NCBI GenBank assembly: GCA_938041035.1
Contig: CALHYX010000005.1
Coordinates: 1 to 64,000 of the forward strand
Length of the DNA stretch: 64,000 bases
Direction: 5' to 3'
Origin: an uncultured Acidimicrobiales bacterium
Lineage (GTDB): Bacteria; Actinomycetota; Acidimicrobiia; Acidimicrobiales; SHLQ01
Both the position numbers and the translations under genes were made by a program. Below the pieces are notes generated by a model, which searched no databases, was not told where the DNA came from, and worked only from the letters and a program-made list of their open reading frames with translations. Shown here piece after piece: positions 8,675 through 16,816 of this stretch; positions within the stretch are counted from its first letter, which is position 1, and each line of letters starts with the position of its first letter.

Positions 8675-9822
8675 CGGGGCAACCCCAACACCCGCTCAGC
8701 GACAATGTTCCGCTGGATTTCATTCGTTCCGGCGTAGATGGGCCCGGAGAGGGCGAACTGCCACCCCTTGCTCCATTCGTCGTCGATCTCGGCGGCGGCG
8801 CCGAGGGCGTCCATGGCGATCGCGTGCAGTTCGATGTCGAGCTCGGACCACCAGATCTTGGACAGGCTCGACTCCGAGCCGAGATCACCGCCGTCGAGCA
8901 GCGAGGTGATGACGCGCAGCGTCTGCAGGTCGAACGCCTCGGCCTTCATCCAGGCGATCGCGGCGCGGCGCCGCAGGGACCGATCGCCATCGACCGAAGC
9001 GATCAACCGGATCAGTTCGGCACTGGTGGCGAGGTACCGCCCCGGCGGCCGCAGCAGGCCGCGCTCGGTCCCGGCGGCGGCGACGACCACGCTCCACGCC
9101 TGGTCGACCTCCCCGAGCACGACGCCACCGACAACTGCGTCGTCGGCCAGGAATGCTTCGTCGAAGAACACCTCGGCGAACCCCTCGTCGCCGTCGAGCC
9201 GACCGAATCCCCGCACGGTGACCCCGGGCGTGTCGAGTGGCACCAACAGATAGGTGAGGCCCCGGTGCCGACTCGACTCGGGGTCGGTGCGAAACAGCCC
9301 GAAGAGGTGGGTGCAGAACGCGCCGCGGGTGGTCCAGGTCTTTTGGCCGTCGAGTATCCAACCGCCATCGACCCGTCGAGCCCGGCTGCTGACGCTGGCC
9401 AGGTCACTGCCCGAGTTGGGTTCGGACCATCCCTGGCACCACAGGTCCTCGGCCGAGGCCATGCGGGGCAGCAGGTGGTCCTTCTGCTCCGGCGTGCCGA
9501 ACTCGAAGACCGAGGGCGACAGGATCTGGATGCCGTTCTGCGTCACCCGCTGCGGTGCCCCCGCCCGCCAGTATTCGGCCTCAAAGATCAACCACTCCCA
9601 CAACGAGCCGCCCCGGCCGCCGTATTCGGTGGGCCAGGAAACCACGGACCACCCGCCGTCGAAGAGCCGTTGTTCCCAGAGCATCTGCTGGGCGACACCA
9701 TCGGCGGTGTCTCCCGAAAGCTGTTCGCCGATTTCGGATCGCCACTCCGCCAGGTTCAGTTCGAGCCACTGACGCGCTTCGGCGCGGTTGGCGTCTTGCT
9801 CGGCTGTCCAGTTCAGATCCAC
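8671..9822 (-). CDS. Acyl-CoA dehydrogenase, large partner subunit
   Basis: A 383-residue acyl-CoA dehydrogenase starting at GTG 9822 (VDLNWTAEQDANR), with CGAGGA a few bases upstream; an in-frame start at 9891 would add 23 unconserved residues. The middle-domain motif WSEPNSGSDLASV and the C-terminal SGPIYAGTNEIQRNIVAERVLGLPR region are intact. It should bind FAD at the interface with the co-translated short subunit. A TetR-family regulator lies just upstream on the same strand and is the obvious candidate controller. Confidence 0.87.
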   Translation of the reverse strand: MDLNWTAEQDANRAEARQWLELNLAEWRSEIGEQLSGDTADGVAQQMLWEQRLFDGGWSVVSWPTEYGGRGGSLWEWLIFEAEYWRAGAPQRVTQNGIQILSPSVFEFGTPEQKDHLLPRMASAEDLWCQGWSEPNSGSDLASVSSRARRVDGGWILDGQKTWTTRGAFCTHLFGLFRTDPESSRHRGLTYLLVPLDTPGVTVRGFGRLDGDEGFAEVFFDEAFLADDAVVGGVVLGEVDQAWSVVVAAAGTERGLLRPPGRYLATSAELIRLIASVDGDRSLRRRAAIAWMKAEAFDLQTLRVITSLLDGGDLGSESSLSKIWWSELDIELHAIAMDALGAAAEIDDEWSKGWQFALSGPIYAGTNEIQRNIVAERVLGLPR

Positions 9823-9915
9823 TGAGTCCTCGTGGTGCGGTTCGGGTGGCGGCGAAGTAGAGACTGCCGTACACCGACCCTGCGACGCCAAACGCTGGGA
9901 ACTCGAGGCGCGGCG

Positions 9916-10731
9916 CTAGTGGGCGGCGAGGTCCGCGCTGACCGGGGCGTCGGGATCCGCCTCGAGGCATTGACGCACCACGGCCTCAAAACCGCACGCG
10001 AACAACGTCCACTCCTCGTCGGTGCCACCATCGCCGGTCGGTCGGGTGATCCCGCGCAGGTGCGGGTTCACCGGTTCCCGAATCGCCATACCTTCGAGCA
10101 GCGAGGTGGTCATCGAGGTGAACTGGGCCCACGTGTATTCCGGACACAGCCGCAACCCGAACATCGGGGCGAGATTGCTGTAGAGATCCTGCAGTCGTTC
10201 GACCGACGCGGTCTCACCGTCGAGTAGGGCCTGGCGGACTTCGGGGTCGACGTCCGCCGAGACCGTACTGATCGCACCGGAGGTAGCCAACCAGATGCGC
10301 CATCCCTGCCGGGTGACGATCCGCTCCCAGTTCAGGTTGCCGGCGGCGCGGATCACCGCTCGCAGACAGCGGGTCATGCTCTCGTCGTCGTCGTTCATGG
10401 TGGCCCGGTGCGCATCGAGCACGCCGCCGACCGCGGTGACCACCGCGTCGAAGTCGACGCCCTCAGCTGCGTTGCGCACCAGCGTGCACAGCAGATCGGA
10501 TCGAAACGCATCCTGGGGCGATCGGTCCGCTTCCTGCCAAAGCCGATACGCGGAGGAGCGGGGTGCGTTTGCCTCTCGAACCACCCGTTCGAGCGTCACC
10601 GATCCAACGCCCGCCTCAAGCCCTTCGCTGATCAGCACATCCAGGGCCACCTGCAACAGATCGTCGCGTAGCTCCTGGGCGGATCGTCGACTACGGCGAC
10701 CTCCGGTGCCCTCTGCATCCCCGTCCGGCAT
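9916..10731 (-). CDS. TetR-family transcriptional regulator
   Basis: A 271-residue protein with a basic N-terminus and a TetR-like helix-turn-helix at about residues 20-70 (LLQVALDVLISEGLEAGVGSVTLERVV), followed by a long helical ligand-binding region. It is larger than typical TetR proteins (about 200), and the recognition helix (REANAPRSSAYRLW) departs from consensus. It is encoded upstream of the paired acyl-CoA dehydrogenases on the same strand with a 93-base gap, so it may co-transcribe with or regulate them. The gene is 77 bases from the sRNA promoter, which fires away from it. Confidence 0.78.
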   Translation of the reverse strand: MPDGDAEGTGGRRSRRSAQELRDDLLQVALDVLISEGLEAGVGSVTLERVVREANAPRSSAYRLWQEADRSPQDAFRSDLLCTLVRNAAEGVDFDAVVTAVGGVLDAHRATMNDDDESMTRCLRAVIRAAGNLNWERIVTRQGWRIWLATSGAISTVSADVDPEVRQALLDGETASVERLQDLYSNLAPMFGLRLCPEYTWAQFTSMTTSLLEGMAIREPVNPHLRGITRPTGDGGTDEEWTLFACGFEAVVRQCLEADPDAPVSADLAAH

Positions 10732-10808
10732 GATGCGGACACTAGACGGACAAACCCGCGGGCCACCCAGACGAGAGCCAAAATATTATCGAAATCTGAG
10801 CGTCCAGC

Positions 10809-10837
10809 TTGACAGGCCTGTTCGAACGGGACACTAT
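10809..10837 (+). promoter_or_regulatory. Sigma-70-type promoter of the putative small RNA
   Basis: A perfect -35 hexamer TTGACA (10809-10814) and a -10-like CACTAT (10832-10837) are separated by 17 bases. Predicted transcription start is near 10843-10845. No ribosome-binding site or credible short reading frame follows before the hairpin terminator at 10969, which supports a non-coding transcript. Confidence 0.6.
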
Positions 10838-10843
10838 GTCTCA

Positions 10844-11002
10844 AGTCCTACGAAATGACAGCCCCTCCAAAAGCTGGACACTCGCAGGAACGAGATCGGC
10901 AACAGTCTTGAGCCGAACTCGATTACCACGTTCCATGACGATGGTTCCGTGGCGGGAAACGGTGAGAGCCCCGAGCGATTCGCTCGGGGTTCTCTACTTT
11001 TT
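10844..11002 (+). ncRNA. Putative structured small RNA of about 160 nt
   Basis: Between the divergent TetR and cyclase/AAA genes lies a stretch with its own TTGACA promoter and a strong intrinsic terminator. Hand folding shows at least three hairpins. P1 pairs CGAG-A-TCGGC (10891-10900) with GCCGA-A-CTCG (10912-10921), nine base pairs around one A/A mismatch. P2 pairs CCACG (10926-10930) with CGTGG (10948-10952), with an inner CCAT/ATGG stem. P3 is the terminator. I do not recognise it as tmRNA, RNase P, SRP RNA, 6S RNA or a riboswitch family. It could also be a long leader of the downstream gene if termination is conditional, since that gene starts 129 bases further on. Confidence 0.55.
10969..11002 (+). 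terminator. Rho-independent terminator
   Basis: CCCCGAGCG (10969-10977) pairs perfectly with CGCTCGGGG (10981-10989) around an ATT loop. The stem is flanked by GAGAG and TTCTC that can extend it, and it is followed by a T-run at 10998-11002. This is the clearest intrinsic terminator in the window. It lies downstream of no protein gene on its strand, so its natural client is the small RNA. Confidence 0.8.
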
Positions 11003-11130
11003 CCGGCGGAGTCGGCCGGCCGATGGTCACCGATCCACCGTCGGAGGATGGGCGGCTTTCGCGAGGCTGAACTACCGTGGATCGGGCGTGGGTAAGGAAC
11101 CGACGCGAGAACCACCCAGGAGCTCGGTAG

Positions 11131-14100
11131 GTGGAACGAGCGATCTCAGCGGTCCTGGTGACCGACATGGTCAAGTCGACCGAACTGCTTCGCCAGCTCG
11201 GCACCACGGACGCGGCCGCCCTTCGAGAGGTCGTAAATCGCATCATCTCCGGCACGGTGGTCGACGCGGGCGGCCGGGTGGCCGACCAGGTCGGCGACAG
11301 CACGATGGCGGTTTTCAGCTCCTGTATCTCTGCGGTGGAGGCGACGCGTGACATACAACGTCGCGTCGCCGACTACGGCCGACGCGCCGACGCACTGACG
11401 GTCTTGCACCTCCGCATCGGCATCGCGGTGGGCGATCTCCTGTTCGATGGCGAGCGGTACTACGGGCAGGCCATCGTCGAAGCTGCTCGGCTGGAACCGC
11501 TCTCGACCCCGGGCGGGGCACTGGTCACCGACCTGGTGGCCCGATTCACCGGCGCGGAGGCCGACGACATTGCCTTCGAGGCCCATGGCGCACTGCGCCT
11601 CAAGGGCATCGACGAACCGATCGACACCTTCGCCCTCATCGACCGGCGGACCGATGTGTCACTCCTCGATCTTCCACGCGGGCTCACTCCGGCGCTCGAT
11701 ACCCAGCTCGTCGGTCGCGAAGCAAACCTGGCCGAACTGGATGAGCTGTGGCAGTCCACCCGGGCCGGTGCGACGTCGATCGCTCTGGTGTCGGGAGACC
11801 CGGGCATGGGCAAGAGCAGCCTCATCTCGAGCTTCGCCGCTTCGGTGCACGACACCGGGGCGTTGGTGTTGTTCGGGAGCAGCGACCGCGAGCTGTCGGT
11901 GCCCTACTGGGCGTTCGCCCAAGCGCTCGAGCGGGCCGGGTCGCTCGATGCAGAGATCGAGGAGGTTCTTCGCCTCGGCAAGGGTGCGTTGGCCCCCCTC
12001 TTTCCACATCGGTTGGACGAAGATGCCAATGCCCGCGGTGAGGTCGACCGCGTCGTTCTGTTCGATGCCGTCGTCGAGGTACTGGTCCGGCTGGCCAAAC
12101 GTCGCCCGGTGCTGCTCGTTCTTGACGACCTGCACTGGATGACCGAGGCCACCGGTCAGCTGTTGGCCCATATCGCCGCGACGGCGCCCGAGTGTCGACT
12201 GCTGGTGGTTGGTTTGTACCGGGGCGGCGAGGTTGACCGCCGCCACGGGCTCCGGCCGCTGATCACCGAAGGCCACGCCGGCCACCGGGTTACCAACGTC
12301 GATGTCTCGCTGCTCACCGAGGCCGACGTACTCACCATGCTGGTCGGGTCGAGCGATGCCACCAGCCCGGACGCGCTCGACGACGTGGCATCTCGCATTC
12401 ATGCCAGCACCGATGGCAGCCCGTTCTACACCCGCGAACTGTTGCGTCACCTCCAGGCAAACGGCGCCATCATCCAGGACGGCGACCGGTGGACATTGCG
12501 GGCGCCCCTCACCGAGCTTCCGGTACCCGACTCCATTCGCGACGTCGTCGGCGATCGGATGGCGCTGCTCGGCGACGACTTCGCCGAGACCATGGCTCTC
12601 GCCGCCGTCGCCGGCACCAACTTCGACGCCGAACTGCTGTCGCTTGCGGGCGGACGGAGCCTGACCGACATCGTCGAGCACATCGAGGTGGCCGAGGACC
12701 ATCGTCTGGTCACCGGTGGCGACGGCGCCGGCACCCACCGATTCGCCCACGACATCGTCCGCTCGTCGGTGCTGAGCGAGCTGCGATCGTCGCGCCGAGC
12801 GCTCATCCACCAGCAACTCGCCACCGCGCTGGAGCAGATCGATGCCGGCGCGATCGACGAACTCGCACTGCATTGGAGCCGCGCCGGTACGCGCGAGTCG
12901 AAGGCCAAGGCGCTCGAGTATCTCCTCCTCGCCGCCCAACGAGATATCGCGGCTTTCGCCTGGGAGTCGGCCGTCGAACGCTTTACCGAAGCCATCTCGC
13001 TCGCCGGCCTCGCTACGGGTCGCGTCGACGACGAGGTCGTCGCGGGTCGCTCAGCCGAGGCCCGCCTCGGGCTCGCCTGGTCGAAACGGGCCCTCGGAGA
13101 CCCCGGTTTCGTGACCCTGATGGGCGAAGCGCTCGATGCCGCACTGACGGCCGACCGGCCCGATCTTGCCGGCCGCGCCGCGCTCGGAAGTCTGCGCCCC
13201 GGCTCCTGGTCGCCCGAGGCGCAAAACGTGATCGGTGAGATCGTCGGGTACTTCCGTACCGCGCTCGGCACCGATGTCGACGATGCCATGCGGGTGAGGC
13301 TGCTGGCCGGCCTCGCCACCACCATGCTGGCGGCCCCCAACCGCGAGGAGCGTCTCGAACTGCTCGGCCAGGCTCGCGAATTGGCCGAACGACTCGACGA
13401 GCCGAGCCTGCGCGGGTCGGTGATGGTGGCCGAATTCATCGAGTTCAACGACCCGGGAATGCTCGAACAGCGAGCCCAGTTGGTGCACGAGATGGGCACG
13501 GTCGTGAGCGAAGCCGACCTCGATATGGCCTTCACCCATCGCTACTTTCGCTTCCTCACGCTGTGCGAAGCCGGGCGCGTTGACGATGCCTATGCCGCGC
13601 TCGAGGAGATCGAACCGATCCTGACCGCAACCCGGAACTACTGGTTCGCCCACGTGACCGAGACCAGCCGAATGGCGCTCAACATCATGCGGTGCCGGCC
13701 GGACCTCGAGCCGTTGATCGATGCCCACCTCGCCAAAACCGAGGGTCTGCCCGTCGACCGTCAGGGTGTTTGGATGTGCCACATCGGGGCCCGCGCCTAT
13801 CAGGCCGGGCGTCTCGGCGACCTCGCTCCGATGCTCGAGAACTTTGTGCGCACCGAGCAGGAGGAAGCGGAGGCAACGCTCGCCACCTGGCCCTTCGCGG
13901 TGGCCGCAGCCCATGCGCTCGCCGGAGATCGGTCGGCTGCGCTCGCCACCCTCGACGATGTGGGCGATCTGGGCGACCTGCCTCGGGATCAGTTCTGGCT
14001 GGGTTCGCTCGCCGGGTACGCCATGGTGAGCTACCAACTCGGTCACCGGGAACTCGCAACCGAGGCAATCAAGTTGCTGGAACCGTTCCGGGGTCGACTC

Positions 14101-14439
14101 GGCCTCGTCGGCCGGATCAGCTATGTCAGCGAGTTGGTCTCCACCGCGCTGGCCCAGGCCTACCTCACCGTGGATCGGGTCGACGACGCGATCACGACGG
14201 TGCGTCCGGCGATCGAGCAGGCCGACGCCATCTCCGCCCCGTACTTTCAGGCGACGAGTCGACGTACCCTGGCGACCGCCCTCGTCCGAACCGGCGATTC
14301 GGCCGAGGCCGAGGCTCTGCTCGACCGGGTACTCGAACTGAGCGAGACCTACGGATTCGAAGGCGAAAGCGCGACAGCGAGCCGGTTGCTCGCCACCCTC
14401 GACGCTCCCGGTCGGGACGCACGCATCGCCGCCAGCTGA
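11131..14439 (+). CDS. Class III cyclase-like domain + AAA/STAND ATPase + TPR protein
   Basis: An 1102-residue multidomain signalling protein, GTG start with AGGAG eight bases upstream. Residues ~1-170 are a nucleotidyl-cyclase homology domain: metal-type Asp in VTDMVKS and VGDSTMAVF, and YYGQAIVEAARL where active enzymes have VNxAAR. The loss of that Asn and of the base-selecting Lys suggests weak or no cyclase activity. Residues ~190-550 form an ATPase with Walker A GDPGMGKSS (~222) and Walker B LLVLDDLHW. The rest is helical TPR-like repeats. No C-terminal LuxR helix-turn-helix is visible, unlike many relatives. The role is presumably sensing or scaffolding. Confidence 0.85.
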   Translation: MERAISAVLVTDMVKSTELLRQLGTTDAAALREVVNRIISGTVVDAGGRVADQVGDSTMAVFSSCISAVEATRDIQRRVADYGRRADALTVLHLRIGIAVGDLLFDGERYYGQAIVEAARLEPLSTPGGALVTDLVARFTGAEADDIAFEAHGALRLKGIDEPIDTFALIDRRTDVSLLDLPRGLTPALDTQLVGREANLAELDELWQSTRAGATSIALVSGDPGMGKSSLISSFAASVHDTGALVLFGSSDRELSVPYWAFAQALERAGSLDAEIEEVLRLGKGALAPLFPHRLDEDANARGEVDRVVLFDAVVEVLVRLAKRRPVLLVLDDLHWMTEATGQLLAHIAATAPECRLLVVGLYRGGEVDRRHGLRPLITEGHAGHRVTNVDVSLLTEADVLTMLVGSSDATSPDALDDVASRIHASTDGSPFYTRELLRHLQANGAIIQDGDRWTLRAPLTELPVPDSIRDVVGDRMALLGDDFAETMALAAVAGTNFDAELLSLAGGRSLTDIVEHIEVAEDHRLVTGGDGAGTHRFAHDIVRSSVLSELRSSRRALIHQQLATALEQIDAGAIDELALHWSRAGTRESKAKALEYLLLAAQRDIAAFAWESAVERFTEAISLAGLATGRVDDEVVAGRSAEARLGLAWSKRALGDPGFVTLMGEALDAALTADRPDLAGRAALGSLRPGSWSPEAQNVIGEIVGYFRTALGTDVDDAMRVRLLAGLATTMLAAPNREERLELLGQARELAERLDEPSLRGSVMVAEFIEFNDPGMLEQRAQLVHEMGTVVSEADLDMAFTHRYFRFLTLCEAGRVDDAYAALEEIEPILTATRNYWFAHVTETSRMALNIMRCRPDLEPLIDAHLAKTEGLPVDRQGVWMCHIGARAYQAGRLGDLAPMLENFVRTEQEEAEATLATWPFAVAAAHALAGDRSAALATLDDVGDLGDLPRDQFWLGSLAGYAMVSYQLGHRELATEAIKLLEPFRGRLGLVGRISYVSELVSTALAQAYLTVDRVDDAITTVRPAIEQADAISAPYFQATSRRTLATALVRTGDSAEAEALLDRVLELSETYGFEGESATASRLLATLDAPGRDARIAAS

Positions 14440-14616
14440 GCGGGGCGGGCTGCGCAGCCACCCTTCCTCCAACCCACCATCACCCCCACCCCCATCAACC
14501 GTCTGTGAACCACCCCACACAAAACCCAAGCCCCCAACCCGCGACCGCTCTGGTGCCAGGCACCACGCGCCCCGAAAATCCCCCATCCCCCGCCAAAAAC
14601 AACAAATACAGCCCTT
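14440..14616. other. C-rich intergenic stretch with a short palindrome
   Basis: This part of the 330-base gene-free stretch is strikingly C/A-biased on the plus strand (many runs of CCCC and CCCAA) and encodes nothing credible. Within it, TGGTGCC-A-GGCACCA at 14551-14565 is a core-only copy of the palindrome seen at 1-29 and 14617-14655. The rest of the gap is taken by the long palindrome and the tandem repeats listed separately. Confidence 0.6.
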
Positions 14617-14655
14617 CCGCGAACCATCTGGTGCCAGGCACCAGATGGTTCGCGG
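14617..14655. repeat. Perfect 39-base palindrome (TGGTGCC-A-GGCACCA family), copy 2
   Basis: Two perfect 19-base arms (14617-14635 and 14637-14655) flank a single A. Core TGGTGCCAGGCACCA; the outer part reads CCGCGAACCATC. The flanks CCCTT and AGGG allow the stem to extend further with a mismatch. It matches the element at the window start in inverse orientation. It could act as a hairpin terminator for the upstream 1102-residue gene, but its duplication and extended sequence identity point to a mobile REP-like element. Confidence 0.8.
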
Positions 14656-14680
14656 AGGGCGAATTCGCGGGTCTCGTCAG

Positions 14681-14768
14681 GCGTCAGACCTGCCGGCCCG
14701 GGCGTCAGACAGACCTGCCGGGCCGGGCGTCCGACCTGCCGGGCCGGGCGTCAGACCTGCCGGGTCGG
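14681..14768. repeat. Four tandem 21-25-base repeats ending at a stop codon
   Basis: Units begin at 14681, 14702, 14727 and 14748 with consensus GCGTCAGACCTGCCGGGCCGG; the second has a four-base AGAC duplication. The array runs right up to the TGA (14770-14772) of the minus-strand NTF2-like gene. The GTCAGAC core resembles half of the REP palindrome, but the units are not palindromic, so this is a different repeat type or a decayed REP-derived array. Confidence 0.75.
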
Positions 14769-14769
14769 G

Positions 14770-15234
14770 TCAGGCCTGCAGGTCAGGGAAACCGAGCCAG
14801 TCGACGTCGGGGCCTTCGCCCGACGCGTTGGTGCGCGCCAGGGAGGAGTATCGCCGGGCGGCGAACCGCCAGCCGTCGGGGGTGCGCCGGTACCGGTCCT
14901 CGTAGAGACCAAAGGTGTCGGTGCGGCGACCGACATCGGCCTTCTGGCGCACCTCGGACATCAACATCCGGCCGGTGGCGGCGTCGCCGTCGATATCGGC
15001 GACCCCGTTGAGCACGACGAAGAGAAAGAAGTCGAACTGTTCCATCGACGCCGCGATGAACGCGGTGAGATCCACCGCACCGGTGAACTCGAGTTCCCGT
15101 CCGCGCAGATCGAGAACCACGGGTGCATCGGGAACAAACAGCGCCTGGACATCGGTCCACGCCCGGCGGCTGATGCCGTCGGCGTAGGCCGCCCAGAGAC
15201 GAGAGATGGCGACGAAGTCGTCGGCCTCACTCAC
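14770..15234 (-). CDS. SnoaL/NTF2-like domain protein
   Basis: A 154-residue cone-shaped alpha+beta protein of the NTF2-like superfamily: N-terminal helices (FVAISRLWAAYADGISRRAWTD), then a curved sheet ending in RYRRTPDGWRFAARRYSSL, the typical penultimate strand pair of SnoaL-like proteins. The start is GTG 15234, five bases after the stop of the CoA ligase, so the two are translated as a unit; the open frame further upstream is antisense shadow. Members include ketosteroid isomerase-like, aromatic-ring dioxygenase beta and stress proteins. Substrate unknown. Confidence 0.78.
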   Translation of the reverse strand: MSEADDFVAISRLWAAYADGISRRAWTDVQALFVPDAPVVLDLRGRELEFTGAVDLTAFIAASMEQFDFFLFVVLNGVADIDGDAATGRMLMSEVRQKADVGRRTDTFGLYEDRYRRTPDGWRFAARRYSSLARTNASGEGPDVDWLGFPDLQA

Positions 15235-15238
15235 CGGA

Positions 15239-16807
15239 TCACACGTTGCGATCCGAGTCGGCCCAGTAGGGCTCGCGCAGGATGCGCTTGAGGATCTTGC
15301 CGCTGGGGTTCCGCGGGATCTCGGTGATGAACTCCACCGTCGTCGGGCACTTGAACTTGGCCAGTTGCGAGTGGGAGTACTCGATGATCGCCTTCTCGGT
15401 CGCCTCGCCGGCCTCGGCATCCTCGGCCAGGATGACCAGCGCCTTGGCGGTCTCACCCCACTTGTCGTCGGGCACGCCGATGACGGCAACGTCGGCAACA
15501 GCGTCATGGCTCATGAGGCAGTTCTCGACCTCGGCCGGGTACACGTTCTCGCCACCCGAAATGATCATGTCCTTCACCCGGTCGTGGATGAACAGGTACC
15601 CGTCCTCGATGTAGCCAGCGTCGCCGGAGCAGAACCAGCCCTCGCCGGGAAGGGCCTCGGCCGTCGCCTCGGGAAGGTTCCAGTAGCCGATCATGTTGGC
15701 GGGCGAGTGGATCCAGACCTCACCGACCTCGCCATCGGGAAGCGGCGAACCGTCATCATCGATGATCTTGAGCTCGACACCCGGGAGGGGCTGCCCGGCC
15801 GAACGCAGCAGATGCGCCTTCGGGCCACCGGGATCGTGATCCTCGGGAAAGAGTTGGGTGACCGCACCCGTCGTCTCGGTCAGGCCGTAGACCTGGATGA
15901 AGTCGCAACCGAACTGGGCCATCGAGCCAACGAGCACCTCTTCGGTAATCGGGGACGCGCCATACGCCATGAGCTCCATCTTCGACAGGTCGATCTCGTC
16001 GGAGGGGATGAGCAACAGGAACTGGAGCGCGGCGGGTACGAGAAACGCGTGCGTCACCCCCTGGTCGGCCAGGGTGTTGAGCAACGTCATGACATCGAGA
16101 TCGCGCACCACCAGTGATCGGGCGCCCATCGACATCCCGAACAGCGCCCAGCCGCTGCCACCGATATGGAACAGCGGCATGGCGACGAGGTTCACCGAGT
16201 CCTCGCTCATCGACCAGGACGAAACCGCGTCGATCAGCGCCGTGAAGTTGTGGTTGGTGAGCTGGGCGCCCTTCGGGTGCCCCGTCGTACCCGAGGTGTA
16301 GAGCTGGAGCGCGACGTCGTCGGGCCCGCCGCTGCCCCCCGGATCTTTGGTTGACTGCCCACCGATCCACTCCTCGTAGGCCACCGTGCCGTCGATGGAA
16401 GCTTCGCCCATCACGACGATGGTTTCGGTGTGCTCGAGCAGCGGTCGCATGACCTCGAGCTGCTCGGCGAACTCGGCGTGGATGATCAGAACCTTGGCCT
16501 GGGCGTCGTTGACGATGTAGGCCATCTCGGGCCCGGCGAGGCGCCAGTTGATCGCCACGGCCACCGAGCGGGTGAACGACGTGGCGAACAGCACCTCGAA
16601 GTACTCGACGGAGTTCTTGTCGAGGAACGCGACCCGATCGGCCGCGCCGACCCCGGCTGCGGTGAGCGCGTGGGCAACCTGCGCGGAGCGGGCGTGCACA
16701 CCGGACCAGGTGAAGTCCTGGTCGCCAAGGGTGATCATCACATCGTCGGGATTTGCCGCCGAATGGGTTCGGATGATGTCGGCGAGGTTCGCAATCTGGT
16801 TAGCCAT
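15239..16807 (-). CDS. Acyl-CoA synthetase / AMP-dependent ligase (FadD-like)
   Basis: A 522-residue adenylate-forming ligase. The P-loop-like A3 motif YTSGTTGHPKG, the A5 motif YGLTETTG, the A7-A8 region SGDAGYIEDGYLFIHDR with KDMIISGGENVYP, and the A10 lysine in NPSGKILKR are intact, so it should be active. It activates a carboxylic acid to its AMP ester and then to acyl-CoA. It lies in a minus-strand operon with an NTF2-like protein downstream and an MFS transporter gene ten bases beyond its start, suggesting transport and activation of a fatty or aromatic acid. Confidence 0.9.
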   Translation of the reverse strand: MANQIANLADIIRTHSAANPDDVMITLGDQDFTWSGVHARSAQVAHALTAAGVGAADRVAFLDKNSVEYFEVLFATSFTRSVAVAINWRLAGPEMAYIVNDAQAKVLIIHAEFAEQLEVMRPLLEHTETIVVMGEASIDGTVAYEEWIGGQSTKDPGGSGGPDDVALQLYTSGTTGHPKGAQLTNHNFTALIDAVSSWSMSEDSVNLVAMPLFHIGGSGWALFGMSMGARSLVVRDLDVMTLLNTLADQGVTHAFLVPAALQFLLLIPSDEIDLSKMELMAYGASPITEEVLVGSMAQFGCDFIQVYGLTETTGAVTQLFPEDHDPGGPKAHLLRSAGQPLPGVELKIIDDDGSPLPDGEVGEVWIHSPANMIGYWNLPEATAEALPGEGWFCSGDAGYIEDGYLFIHDRVKDMIISGGENVYPAEVENCLMSHDAVADVAVIGVPDDKWGETAKALVILAEDAEAGEATEKAIIEYSHSQLAKFKCPTTVEFITEIPRNPSGKILKRILREPYWADSDRNV

Positions 16808-16816
16808 GGGGTGAGG

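Noticed and set aside
10844..11002. Known ncRNA class (6C RNA, SRP RNA, tmRNA, riboswitch)
   Set aside because: No C-run loops, no SRP GGAA-type motif, no tRNA-like end and no known aptamer core were seen, so it is left as unclassified.
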